DNA of 64,000 nt, from the NCBI RefSeq assembly GCF_020536995.1, contig NC_068357.1:68570230-68634229 (forward strand). Direction: 5' to 3'. The notes under the pieces were generated by a model. That model did not search any database and was not told the origin of the DNA. It was given only the letters and a program-made list of their open reading frames with translations. Both the position numbers and the translations under genes were made by a program. The DNA comes from Dreissena polymorpha. Taxonomy: Eukaryota; Mollusca; Bivalvia; Myida; Dreissenidae. Position 1 is the first letter of the stretch. The number at the start of each line of letters is the position of its first letter. This document shows, piece after piece, positions 35,760 through 48,029 of the stretch.

Positions 35760-36206
35760 ACCTCACATACCCTTGCTGAGGGAAGTAAAAGGAGGAAGAG
35801 GGTGGTACGGAATAATTTGGATAGTAACTGGATTACGAGGAGACCTCAGCTGGAGCTTAACGACTGTCTCATGGTCGAGCTGCGTAACGAAGATATAAGA
35901 GCCTTCCGAACTTTGTGAGGATGCCTCCTGCGATGTACGATGAAATTGAGCAAAGACTGGCATCAGCCCATACCAACGAGACATCAAACTGGAGAGCAAC
36001 TCTTGAATCAGGACTCAAGGTTTCTATCACCCTAAAGCACCTTGTCTCTGGCTCCAAGTACCGTGGGATGCAATATGCATTTCGGGCCCCCACAACACCA
36101 TAATTTAGGTTGTGCGTGAAGAGTCTGTGAGGCCAACGTCTACGAGTATGCTCATCAGATGCTCTTGCAGCCTGACGCTGAGGCCCAGTTGCGCCAACAG
36201 AGGTAG
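35760..36206 (+). pseudogene. Decayed PIF/Harbinger transposase fragment
   Basis: In order, three frames read RNEDIRAFRTL, then MPPAMYDEIEQRLASAHTN followed by SVTLKHLVSG-type sequence (ITLKHLVSGSKYRGMQYAF), then EYAHQMLLQPDAEAQLRQQR. This is the usual order of the N-terminal helical part of Harbinger transposases (RMPP...YDEL, LRYLATGxSYxSLxYxFR). The frame shifts at about 35914 and again after 36085, with a stop at about 36105. The DDE catalytic part is not found, so the element is dead. Confidence 0.6.
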
Positions 36207-36503
36207 GGGTAATGGTGTCAGCAGTGGTGGCGGCAGGAGGGATGGGAGCAGAGGTATCGACAGGGGTAACTTCTGAACATGAAAATAATGTTCACTTCTA
36301 AATACAATTTTGAAATGTAAATTTGAAAGTACAAAGATGCAAATGAAACGAAAGTGAATTGATTTCAATACAATTTACTGATCGTCAACAACAGCCTCCG
36401 CTTCTCCAGGAGCAACATGGTCAGTATCAGCCTGAGGGCAAGTGTCTGGACTGGCAGCGTCAGCAGAAGGAGCGTGGACCTCGGCATGGACATGAACCGT
36501 TAC

Positions 36504-36612
36504 CTGGGTATGTGAGGGCTTGAAGAGCCTCATCCTCAGTTTGAGCCTTGGCATTGGTCTTTGTATACTTAGTAGGAATCTTTTGTGCAGGGGATCCCTT
36601 CAATCTGGGCAT
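36504..36612 (-). CDS. Possible first exon of an unknown minus-strand gene
   Basis: An ATG at 36612 opens MPRLKGSPAQKIPTKYTK and further polar residues. The frame reaches a consensus donor (CCCAG then GTAACG) at 36504. A following Pro/Thr-rich stretch on the same strand (about 36130-36270) could be a later exon. No homology is recognised; it may belong to the Harbinger remnant next to it. Confidence 0.2.
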
Positions 36613-38267
36613 TATGAAATTAAGCACAGAGAACAAACTTGGACTGTAGAAGATCGGCAACTGTGAGGTCCAGCCGTGCGCGGCCGCTTTTATACATGGC
36701 AATATGCGCTTCAGTCGAGGCCTAGCCGTGATTGGACAGTGCAATGGCGGAGGAGTTACCGTTTTACGATCGTGCTCGACACTTGATAAGCAGTTCACCG
36801 GACGCGTTTAGGCCGCAGCTAGCCTTGGTAACTTGCATCTTTTTCTCCGCTTTGAAACACGCACTAACCTATTTTCTTACACGTGTCTGGAGGTTGTAAG
36901 CCGTGCTGAGGAATTGTTTCAGCAGTGGTACAGCCGCCGACGGCCAGACCAAGTACACAGCACGTTCAAAGCACAGCCAAGCCAACATTGACCAGAAATT
37001 ACCACTTACGACCACGTCCACCAGATTTTCATAACTGTTTGTACGTGATTAAGCCGTAATGCGCTGTGAGACCGGGTCTTTAACTCGGGATATTCTTGAA
37101 TACTGACGAATAACTGTTAAACAAATTTCATATTAGATAAAACACAGAGCCATACAAATCACAGCGCTTACGGCACTGAATTTGCTCGCTGTTGAATAAT
37201 CTTAGACGCAACTCAGTTTTAAAAATTATGTTATAGCTTTTTATATCGCAAGTATGAAATGACCACAACCAATTCAAATTTATAAAGAGTGTGTCTTAAA
37301 GCACATGTCGAGATGTGTTGTTGTGTTTTTTTTTAAATCATTTATACAGCTAATCAGTGGGCACAGGCTAATCTTATTTGACATGCATTAAGCCCCGTTT
37401 TCCCTGAAAGCAGCCAATATGTACAGATTTCAATGATAAACACTAGACTGACCAACGTTGTCTTACAAGCTGTTAAATACTTTTGAAAACATACACACTA
37501 GTATGTAGTGTAACAGTGGGAACTATAAACAGGCAGATGCGGTTGTTAGAGCAGACGTTCCTAGCTATGCATTCGTCGTCTGCTTAATTTTACTGCAGTT
37601 ATCAACACAGGCAGTCACGGGTTACGGTTCCTAGCGTAGTCAAGCCCATACTGATTTGCAAAATTGCCTTTAAATTATTTGTGAGCTAACGCTCACAAAT
37701 AATAACGGCATAACATTATATATTTTAACACAAGGATTAGTACCTGTTTTAACTCCGGGGTTGGATTGCTATTTATTAGCCGTTGTATCACGGGAAGCTT
37801 TTCAGCTTTACTTTATGCGTTTAAGATGAATGCACATGATGTAGTAAATTTAAAATTATTAAAATTATGGTCATGTGTATACATGGTATAAAACAGACGC
37901 AATATTAGAACGCTTAAAATTTTTAAAAAAACGTGGACAATGTAAAGTTTAAGTGTTTATGCAAAACAAGTATTTAAGGTAAAGTAAAGATACGATGTTG
38001 CCATACTGGTTTTGACCTCGTGCATTCACTTTAACGACTTATCTAATTATTACAAACAGCGCTGAATAAGCCGGGGAATTTTCATAGTCACGCCCCGGAC
38101 AGGTTGAATAAGGTCAGGTTGAAATAGTTTAACAATATAATAAAAACAATATGTCGGTATAACGATTATTTTTTAAGAAAAATGATTAGGTATGTGTCGT
38201 ACATTTTTTAAGTCGTATTCTTCATCGTTTATCTCATTTTAAATCATATGGCGACAAAATTTTCGTT
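36613..38267 (+). other. Unassigned stretch
   Basis: I see no gene. A fragment of the palindromic repeat (GGCTAATCTTATTTGACATG and CATTAAGCCCCGTTTTC) lies at about 37365-37415. Confidence 0.45.
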
Positions 38268-38597
38268 AAAAGCGTTGCAACGCGAAACGATTGAATAATT
38301 TGGAGAGTTCTGTTGTTGTCGTTACATTTTGTGAAACTACGAGGATTGCTTATATAAAGTATAAAATACATCCATCATTGTATGAGCACGGATAGCCGAG
38401 TGGTCTTAGTAGTACCCTTTTACTCCAGGACTCCAGGGATCAGTGGTTCGAGCCATGTTGACGTTTACTTTTGTTTCTTTTTTAAATTGTATTCTTGATT
38501 TTTTATTGGAGCTTTTTAGATCCAATTTTTACATTTATCCATATCAAGCATTAAGTTACAAACTTTAATACATCAACAAATCTGTGAAAAGGCTCCT
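38268..38597 (+). mobile_element. 5'-truncated copy 3 of the TTAA MITE
   Basis: From GCGTTGCAACGCGAAACG onward it matches the copies at 1082-1591 and 1850-2392, through a decayed tRNA-like block (ATAGCCGAGTGGTC and CAGTGGTTCGAGCC) to the end GTGAAAAGGCTCCT followed by TTAA (38598-38601). The first 180 bases, including the left inverted end, are missing. Confidence 0.75.
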
Positions 38598-38789
38598 TTA
38601 ACTCTGTGTCTGCTTACACGTTTAAGAACGTTCTGTCAAAATGCCATCTTAAATCATTTAAAGATAAAAAGTGCATTTGTGTAATTCATCGTGTTTAGCT
38701 TTGTTTATCGACAAGTTTCGTGTTCGTATAAGTGCATAAAGAAACAATACGTTTGCATATAGTCCTTCAGCCAAGTACCCAAAATTGAG

Positions 38790-39030
38790 GTGGGGTGTAC
38801 CAGTAAGGGGGGCAAAACTTCACCTATATATCTTGGAAGATGCATAGTAGCATATGAAAATGGTTGATAACTGTCTGGTAGTGGCAGCTTTTGCTGTTTT
38901 TTCTCCTTTGAAGATGGGGCCTCAATCAGCTTCATTTTCATAAATTGTCTGGGAGAAATTGAACCGAAGTAGGGTCAATATACACTTTGACTCCCCAAAA
39001 ATTGCTACAAAACGTATTTTAACTGATCCT
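38790..39030 (+). repeat. Left half of an inverted repeat flanking the Harbinger element
   Basis: Two blocks, GGGGTGTACCAGTAAGGGGG (near 38793) and AGTAGGGTCAATATA plus AAAAATTGCTACAAAACGTA (38972-39020), recur in the same order in reverse complement at 44425-44850. The sequence between the blocks differs. Confidence 0.55.
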
Positions 39031-39269
39031 GGGGGCCGTTTCATCAATATAAACGATTTTTCTGGAATCGTAATTTACGTATACATATTTGTGAAGCGAT
39101 TTACGATTATACATAAATACCGTTTCATCAACGAAATCGTAAAAAGCCGTTTACATAAAATAGGACTACGTAAAGTATGGTGTTTGTTTACCGAAAATAT
39201 AATGACACAGTCTAAAATATTTGTATGACGTAATTTTCGCGCAATTGCCAAGCAGACGAAGTAAACAAT

Positions 39270-42200
39270 ATGGCGGATAGTGGGCTTAACGTCGAAAAAA
39301 GACGAAAGAACAAAAACTGGACAGTTGAGCAAACGACTGTCCTTGTTGAACGATGTGTCGACGGATATAATCTACTCACCGGCGCCCATAAGTTAGGGCT
39401 GTCAGAATCCAACAAGGATTCGTACTGGGCCGAAACTATTGAAATGTGAGTTTGTCATGTTTGACAGCTGTCAAATGTTGAAGGTTTTTTTATATCGATG
39501 TACCGTGCATTTCAAATAATATTATATCAATAGTTTCTGTAATGTTTTTTCAATATTAATTTCATTTACCCTATTAACTGAGCTTTAATGTCCAACCGTT
39601 GATAAAATTCAACAATCAATTCAGTTGTCAAAAGTTTTAACATGTTTAATGTGGTTTAGATTCTATATCATAATGCATATGCCATTTTATTTGGTTTTCT
39701 GCAGGATTAATGCTGTAGGTCCGGAGCGAAGTCTCGTCGAGGCAAAAAGGAAGTGGATCGAAGTTAAGGTGCATATTTTTTTGTTTAATATTATTCAATC
39801 AGGTTTTGCTTTAATGGTTCACTTATTTACACACTAGCCATATTTATTCAATCGACTTGCAAAATTTGTCCATACAGTGAAGACAAATAAATAATATGGA
39901 TTTTAATTAATGCGTAATCATTCGTTTTAATGTCAACTTTCATCATTTTAAACTTAGGCTAAAATCTGCCTTGCATCAATTTGCTGTCAAAAAAAATTAA
40001 TATGCAATTGAATTAAAGTCTCCTGAGTGTGTGTTGTAAAGTTTTAACTTTATCATCAATGAATATGAGTGATATGAGGCAATTAAGTCATTTAAACATG
40101 ATTTTATAAGCAAACATTTGTAAATTTACGTTTGTTTACCTATATTTTATGTATTTTGACTCCTAATATTTTATACCAGCGATTTTTCCCCCCAAATGGG
40201 AAAAGTACCCCGAACCATACCAATTACCCGGTAGGAAAAAATTGCGTGAAAAAACTGAAATTGGGAAAATTCGTGCAGTGAAATCTCCCAATTGGGTATT
40301 ATGGGTCTTTTTAATTGCTTGGTATCAATAGCACAAATCATCTCAAATATAGAATTACATTTATTTTGGCTTGAAATGATCAGTATCAGAGCTCATTTTA
40401 ATTGTTAACTTGCAGAAAATGCACTTTCGGAACAAAATTGACGAAATTTCGCTTCCATTTGGGAGTTTTTAAACTGCAAATGGAAATTTTGTAGGTTTTT
40501 TTAATTGGGTTAGTACCTTTTACGCCTACATTTGTTCTTAAGAAGGGAAAAAATCTCTGCATACATAGGGGTAACAGAAATTATCAAATTATATTTGAAA
40601 ACAAAATAAATCTCTTTGTAAGTACATTTTGTGATGCTGATTAATTAAGTTGAATTGGGTTGTAGAGTTTGACAAAGAAAAAAACACAAGATATGGCAAA
40701 GGAAAGACGTGCCACTGGTGGTGGACCAGCACCAGGCAAACTAAATGCTTGGGAAGAAAAGGTAACAATAAAAAGGAGATTAACAGTAATATCCATATTT
40801 GGTTGCATGAGAATTAAACTGTTTACATGAGATGTAATATGTGCAAAGTAGTTTAAAAGAACACACACAAGTAAAACGTTAAAATTAAGCATGTATTTTT
40901 TCATATATTGATCAATATATCTCACCTCCTACAAAAATGACCTAATCCGATTGGCTTAGAGAGGTCATGTGCCCATGGAGTATTTTCAATACACCACCGA
41001 GTAATTCCCATACCCAACGAGTACTCGTGTAGTCGGTTGTGATATAATCGTTACACCGTTAGTAACTGAAGTGTATGGGATATACACCCTTAGTAATTTA
41101 CTACCATACTCAAGCTTCGCTCTCGTATGTTATGAAATTACCGAGGTTGGATATCCTATACACCGTCAGTTACTAACGGTGTAACGAATAATACACTACA
41201 TGTATATATACACTTTAGTGAGAAGATACACCATAGCATAGAAAATTGCATTTAAATAGTGAAAACAGGCAATTGTTTTTTTAAATGAAATATGTTGTGA
41301 ACAAGGGAAGTGTTGGCAGAGTAAGAGCATAGTTTCAACCGAATAATATGATAAAATAATGTATATTCATATACTTCCTTTTTTATTCAAATTCTGACAC
41401 TGACAGTTATCCCAAGCTGTTCCATGTCTGGAGTGAATGAGCACGGAGATGTATTTCACATGAACTCAATTGGTAACTAAACATTTTATTGCTTTACTAC
41501 CATAAACCATTTAATTACAATCCATATAACAGTAACTTATTCAATATGTACAAGATGATGTTATGTACAAGTTTAAACAATGAGTAACTCAAATTGTAGT
41601 ACATGGACATAATAGATATATAGCAAAATTCATACTCATGGTTTACATTTTTGTATGGTATTAATTTACAAGTACATGTTTTGAACAATCTAACATGATA
41701 ACATAGTATGCTATCACTTTAAAAAATACCTTTTATTTGCACCCTGTTTTACTTTTTATGCGAGATTAACTATACATTTACGTTTCCAGCTTTGCCATTT
41801 GAAGACGATGCACCAGAGGATGCTGAACAATGTATGAATGTTTACATATAAAATAAATTATTTCAATCTTAAACTATCATATAAAATGTACTTTTCAATA
41901 TGTATATCTGGTGGATGGACGGACCGACCGACCGACATGTGCAAAACAATATACCCCCGCTTCTTCAAAGGTGGGCATAAAAATTAAAGGACATCAACAA
42001 AGACATACCTTCATATAAAATAATTGCGGTTTTCTTATCAATTAAACTAGTAAAAATATACTGTATTTATATTTTAAACAAGGCATCAAAGAGAAAAATG
42101 AAGTAGAAGAAGTGTCGACTGGACATACCGGTGAACAGGAACATAAGCCCATAACCTGTAAACAGGGACAGAAGCCCATTACTGGTGAACAGGGACAGAA

Positions 42201-42571
42201 GCCCATTACTGGTGAACATGGAAAGAAGCCCATTATGGGTGAACAGGGGCAGAAAAGGAAATATGAAAGCAAGTGTTTTGTATATTTAATAAAAAACAAC
42301 AATTATTAAATTTCAGAATCATGTAAATGAATTTATTAATAAATACAATCATGTCAGCATTCATGAATGCCAATAAAACATTTAAAACAATCTGACATAC
42401 CACAAATATTTAGAGATTAAATATTTATACTGTGAACCATATGTAACAAATATAAAAGAAGTGATTGCTAACTAATTTGCAAGTAATAAAACACATGTGA
42501 TATTTACAGGTTCTGATGAGTCATACAGGATTGAACTCATAAGTATTGAGCGAGAAAGGCTAGAGGTTTAA
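39270..42571 (+). CDS. Myb/SANT-like DNA-binding protein, Harbinger accessory type
   Basis: This probably encodes the DNA-binding partner protein of a Harbinger transposase, a nuclear protein. Exons: 39270-39445 (MADSGLN, then KNKNWTVEQTTVLVERCVDG, the SANT-like start), 39705-39768 (INAVGPERSLVEAKRKWIEV), 40666-40761 (SLTKKKTQDMAKERRATGGG), 41407-41472, 41790-41831, 42083-42274 and 42510-42571 (ends ERERLEV then TAA). Trp-rich helices followed by TGGGPAP and LNAWEEK are typical of these proteins. Introns 1-2 and 4-6 keep frame, but exon 3 to exon 4 is off by one base as I can splice it. Either the copy is damaged there or it uses an acceptor I cannot see. Exon 6 contains about five tandem nine-residue repeats of the GEQGQKPIT type. 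Confidence 0.6.
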
Positions 42572-42984
42572 AAGGCGAGGAATACAATTCTATTTGACAT
42601 AAGCAATAAATTGGAATCAATAATTACACTAAAAAAATAAAAATATTGAGTGAAAACCAACTTTTACCAGAGCATTGAATTGCTTGAGTTTGTTTAATGA
42701 ACAGTTCATTTGAAAATATGCTTAAAATAAAGCAAATAATTGTGTTTACAGTTGCTTTTACTGTCATCAAATTTGTTGCACAATGACACACATGATTTTT
42801 AATTTATTCAAGTTTGAAATTATTCAAACAGTCTTATTAAATCTCGCCTTCTGTTCTGACCATCTCTATTTTCCTTGACCTTCTATAATTAGCTGATATT
42901 TACCCAAAGATAAAAATAAGCGTAAGAAACTTAGTTTTTTTAACAACCAATAGTAATCAATCCACTTTATAAATTGTACGCTAC

Positions 42985-43203
42985 CTGTGTTATCGGTTTT
43001 ATAGCGAAAGACCGATTGCATGTCCGCGTTAAGTCGTCTGCGACCAATTCAAGAAGTTCAACTATCGACTCGTGATTCAAACGATATCTAGACAGCAACT
43101 CCTCTTCGCGGATGTGATCTAATTCAAATCGGGGTTTAAAAAGACGAGGAATCGGCCTTTTTCTGCCCCTTCTTGCATCGCGAAGAATATCTAACGCCGC
43201 CAT
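42985..43203 (-). pseudogene. Harbinger transposase, first exon only
   Basis: An ATG at 43203 opens 73 codons (MAALDILRDARRGRKR, then REEELLSRYRLNHESIVELL, then ADDLTR). This is the usual N-terminus of Harbinger/HARBI1-like transposases, with an acidic-rich start then RFRLsrxxIxxLLxLL. It ends at a consensus donor (ACACAG then GTAGCG). No following exon with the DDE nuclease is found between here and 42571, so the protein cannot be complete. Confidence 0.6.
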
Positions 43204-44236
43204 TACGTTAATATACGACTGCTGCTACCTAGTCGTATATTTATGTATGACATTTATGTAATCTTATTTTACGATTTGCTTGATGAAACGTGATTTCACT
43301 GAAACATCGTAATTTATGTAAATCGTAATTTACAACTAGTCCTAAATCGTTGATGACTATTTAAGACTTGGAAAACTCGCTAACTATCATAAGGGGACTG
43401 TACAGTGCAAGTTGCATATCACTGGTTGACTTTTTGATGGAATTATGTTGTTTTTTGGTCTTGTCACTTTGAATATTGTATTTAATTTGGTGTATTGATA
43501 CATTTTACTTCTTAAGTATCAAATATATTGATTTCAAACTTCAAATACTTTATTTCAAATGTTATGATTATAAACTATAACTATGTAACCATCCACTCAA
43601 ATGTTGATTGATTTGGTGTATATACACAGGTTTCAGAGAGCAAACAACACATTAATATCACATTTATATCATCAGAAAAAATGTAAGCTAATTATGTTGC
43701 ACAGAAATCCAACACGGCGTCAAAAATGGCCATCAACACAATACGAAGGTCCATAACTTGTTACTCAAACGTTATGGTTGTTATGTAAAATGCCATAGTT
43801 TAGGAGACAAGAAATGAGGTTATCGCTAAGGAGTTAAATAATCATAAAATCCAATTTACGACATTTGGAATAGAGAATGAACCAGCACATGACTTCATGA
43901 TAGGATCAGGTTTTACAAACTTCTGTAGACTTGATTGTTTACCGTTGCTGAAAATCATTGAAGATTAAACATTGAACTTTGCGTTCCTTTGACTATTTAT
44001 TTACATCAAGGTGAGCAAATCTGTATCCTCGCCCACCAACGTTGTGGTGCTACGACGGGATCGTTATATTGTATTTAACAATTTAAACATCTGCATCCCC
44101 TGAAGACAGAACAACATAGCATCCCATTTTAGTAAGAGTTGTGCTGATCAGAGCAATCATGCCGGCCTTGTTTCTGTCACGAGACAAAAAGTCTTCCTTT
44201 TTTACATGAGTATTCTGTTTCTTTGCTGAAACTCAC

Positions 44237-44359
44237 AATATGATTCACGTTTCCGGTGCGCTCTGTCTTCGTTATAATCACCGTCTTCGTAGCCATCGAA
44301 CCCCGCTGTCGCTTGTCCGTAATGCCTTTCACTGAATCTACATAAGACTCGGCGGCCAT
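44237..44359 (-). CDS. Possible first exon of an unknown minus-strand gene
   Basis: An ATG at 44359 in a GC-richer context opens 41 codons (MAAESYVDSVKGITDKRQRG, then MATKTVIITKTERTG) and ends exactly in phase at a strong donor (GTGAGT, 44236-44231). Composition and the MAAES-type start look like a genuine first coding exon. I recognise no family and find no second exon. Confidence 0.25.
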
Positions 44360-44424
44360 CTTCAAAAACAAATCCGGAGGTCCGATTGTGGTAAACTTTT
44401 GATCTGTTTTAAAGAAGCTTCTAT

Positions 44425-44850
44425 CCTACCAGGTTCAGTTAAAATACCTTTTGTAGCAATTTTTTGGTTGTTGAAGGTGTTTTTTTTTCCATATATTGAC
44501 CCTACTATTTTTGAGGCTCGCTTGATTTTAGGAACTTTTCTTGCAATCTCATAGATATGCAAATGTACTAATTTGCATATTTAACTGCAGATCATACTAG
44601 GTAATAATCATGAACTTCATTGTAACACCAAACTTTTTTTTCTAGAACACATTTTGAAGAAATATTTGAGAATTATACTAGCTAAACTATCTATATAGTC
44701 AAAGCCTGACGGTTGCTTTAGAAACAGCTCAATAATAACTTATAGCTGTCCAACTGAGATTGTTATCACACATTTTGTTTCTTTATATTGAGTATACAAT
44801 CAAGTAAGATAGGTGTTGTTTTGCCCCCCTGAGTGGTACACCCCAACCCG
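44425..44850 (-). repeat. Right half of the inverted repeat flanking the Harbinger element
   Basis: In reverse complement it carries GGGGTGTACCACTCAGGGGG and, further in, AGTAGGGTCAATATA plus AAAAAATTGCTACAAAAGGTA, matching 38790-39030 in order. It is longer (about 430 against 240 bp) because the middle differs. Confidence 0.55.
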
Positions 44851-44859
44851 TCTGGCTGA

Positions 44860-47620
44860 TAGACTAATATTATAAAACATGAAAATTATCAACACTAAAA
44901 CTGTCAAATTGAAATGCTTATTCAGCTCGAATCATTATTTGGCCTACATGGTGTACCTCACACAAATGATCCTTATATATTGACAATAGACAATAGAGGT
45001 AATACCCCGCAATCAAACTTATGTAGATTGTAGTAATACCCTTCTTCCCGTCCTTTGATCCACCTATACGTCAAGTCGTAGCATTTTTGTATCCGTTTTA
45101 AATCACCCATTCCCTTTGATGAATTTTTACCTGGCAAAAGTATTTGGCTTATTGAGACATGAAACACGGCCATGTTGTAACCAATCGTTCATTTAAAACA
45201 ATTGTTTGAGCCTGTATATTTGTTTTGTTTTATCTTATCTTTTATTTGAAAGATGTTTTCGAAACTTGCCTCAAATATGTATGACATTGAGACAAATCTT
45301 TGGCAATAAGCAGCCCCTTTGTAAGGGTCATCACATTATGTTCAAAATGATTACAGAGAGGATATAAATAAACTGTGAATTATCTTGTTATTTTTTACAT
45401 GTTTCCTTGCAGCATTTCTGTTCGGATTTTAAGATAAAGACTTGCCTTGACCAGGTACTTTATATCTCCATCATGTTCACCATGTCGATCGCATGTCGAA
45501 TACATATATATTGACATAAATTCAGTTCAATAACAACTTAAATGACATTAAGTGTGAATGCCATTGTCACAAATAATATACAAGAAGCATCATTCTTGAA
45601 TTATTCTTGTACTAACATCAAATAATAATATTATATTGCATTTACACTGTCTATTTCACATATTATATTAAACATAGCATATACTGATAACTTTCATTTT
45701 GCAATTATTTTGAGTGACGCAAGAACGCAAACAGGCATTTTACGTTTGACATTAATATTTCTAATTGTAGCATTATTGTCACAAGCTATCGGGGATAGGT
45801 TCTTTCTTGCTGAAATATTTCAACAAGCGTACTGTTTTTTAATGACACGCTTAAAGATTTTGTTTCTAGATTATATGTTTCCCTAAGAAAACTAGATCGT
45901 AAGTGTTTAAAATATGTTCTAATATATGATCAAGATATATGTCAACAAAAGGACTGAATTGTTAGAAATACCTGCATATTCAGTTGTTGAGTAATATTTT
46001 TCAACAGCTGAAAGTATTATAAGTAGGATTGTTTTTTTCTTTGAAGAGCAATATTTCCTCAAACTTACTTTGGTGTGATAGGACAGGCATATATTTTTCG
46101 AGCTATATTTACACAAGCTACCTTGCTTGTAAGTACATACGTTTTAATACCACAAACTTGCTGGATTTTAACTAAGGCAGTCCCTTTCGTTCTCCTTATT
46201 TCCTTATGTTGATAAGATTTTAATAAGGACAGTAAAATAATGTATCGATGCTTATAGTTCCTATAGCGTATTGGAATGTGAGCAATGCAGGTATAATTCT
46301 GTGTAAATTCGAAATTCACTAAAACTTACTTAAGTATAAGTACAACAGTTCAAGTCTGGTATAGCTATATTTCCTTAAAACAAACATTATTATAATTAGG
46401 ACCGTAAAATTCCTTGTCGGTGCTTTAGTCACTTAAGTCTTATGGAGTATTAGTAACGCAGTAACATTCTATTCGTTATATTTAAAGAAGGTAACTAGAT
46501 AGTCTGCTATATTCAATCAAGCTTAAAAGCCCACAACACTCAAAATCAACGAGTCTTTCGAACAATATTTCCAAGAATAAAGTTACCACATTCCAAATCA
46601 GTGTTCCTTATAACAGTAGCCAATATTTCAACGCTAGATGTGGTCTGATATAAAAGATTGAAAGCGATATAAAATACTCATTTCTATTTTTTTGTGTTAC
46701 AATATATTCCATGTGAATTTCCTGCGACGATATCCGAACATTTAAGAGCGAACGCGAATTTAGCATCGGGCAGAATAGGAAGCACGCCATAGTTCTCCTG
46801 AATACGTTGTTTTTCCGCTTACGACAACTGCCAATAATATAATTACTAAAAAGTTCTATGCGAACAATGTCGCTTTAAGGAAGAAAGTATTTATCAATTT
46901 AATTATTAATTAATTGCATTAATCTTTTTCTCCTCAACTATTTTTTTATAACAGAACAAAAACTGTAAACATAAAATGTCTATCACCGCCTTTGAACGCT
47001 ACATACAAAACTTGACATGTTTATACACGAAATTCGCACACATCGAAATTCTTAACAAACCAAACGCGCGTGTGCAACAACCTCAATCAAATGTACTAAT
47101 GCATAGAGAAAATGCATAATGAAAGTCAAAATTTGAAGCGTGAATCGAATGCTAAATACCGTGTTTATCATTTAAGTACCCTAGTGTCGTAGGTATCGTA
47201 ACTGTTTTTAAACGATTAGGAGTTACATTTTATATAATTTAAAAAAAGATGTTCCATCCATAAAAGATATTATATTATATATACTTTATAGTAGGCTATG
47301 TATCTACAGAAAATTGTAAGGCGTAAGAAAAATCGTAATTATGTTTTGTTCACAAAACTAAAGTAGCTGAGTAAACAGTACCTTAAACTCTTTTAAGAAT
47401 AAAATATGTCAAAATTAAAGAATTGTACCATGAGGCGTTCAACTGCATCCACCCAACACAAATAAAACTGTGTAATATTTAAAAAGAAAGTTTTTTGTGT
47501 GTTTAATGTTTTACGAAAGCGTTGTCCATATATACAACGACGTTATCAGTTCATTTATGAGTATGATTATGTATTAGTTGATGTTATTATTTAATGTATT
47601 TTTAATCTTCACGTACAATG
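44860..47620 (+). other. Unassigned AT-rich stretch
   Basis: I see no gene, RNA gene or clear repeat here. Short minus-strand frames (44973-45173, 46065-46319) have no recognisable features. Confidence 0.45.
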
Positions 47621-47623
47621 CAC

Positions 47624-48022
47624 TGATTTTTTTTCGTACCCAAAATTTTCGTACCCACATTTTGAACATATGGGTACGAAAAAGAAATTGGGTCGAACAT
47701 TTTGAGTACGAAAAAAATGTGGGTACGAACATTTTCGGGTACGAAAAAAAAATTGGGTACAAAACTCTTGGATACGAAAAAAATATGCCAAAACAAAAAT
47801 ATTGGAACGAAAAAAATGGGTACGATAAAAAAATTCGTTTGGGTACGAACACAAATTGGGTACGATAATTTTTGGGTACGAATTTTTTTATTAGGAAAGA
47901 TGGGGTACCTGCAAGTATACCGGGATACCCAAAAGTATCATTTGAAAATCGGTGTACGGTGAAGTATACTTCAAAGAACCCGGGGTACGGGGAAGTAGTA
48001 CCCGTGGGGAACTTTCCCATTC
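47624..48022 (+). repeat. GGGTACGAAAAAAATT degenerate tandem repeat, copy 1
   Basis: About a dozen degenerate 15-20 bp units of GGGTACGAAAAAAATTG type, opening with two inverted units (TTTTTTTCGTACCC). The tract ends in a non-repetitive tail GTAGTACCCGTGGGGAACTT. A sister tract at 50182-50440 ends in nearly the same tail. Confidence 0.75.
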
Positions 48023-48029
48023 AGCTTAA

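Larger units (their letters stand above)
39031..43365 (+). mobile_element. PIF/Harbinger-like element with accessory gene but partial transposase
   Basis: The left end GGGGGCCGTTTCATCAATAT plus AATCGTAATTTACG is mirrored imperfectly at the right end (rc of about 43280-43359, CATCAACGATTT then GTAAATTACGATTTACATAA). Inside are a Myb/SANT-like gene (39270-42571, +) and, convergent to it, the first exon of a Harbinger transposase (42985-43203, -). Only about 400 bp separate that exon from the end of the Myb gene, so the catalytic DDE exon is missing. The exact ends are approximate. Confidence 0.6.
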
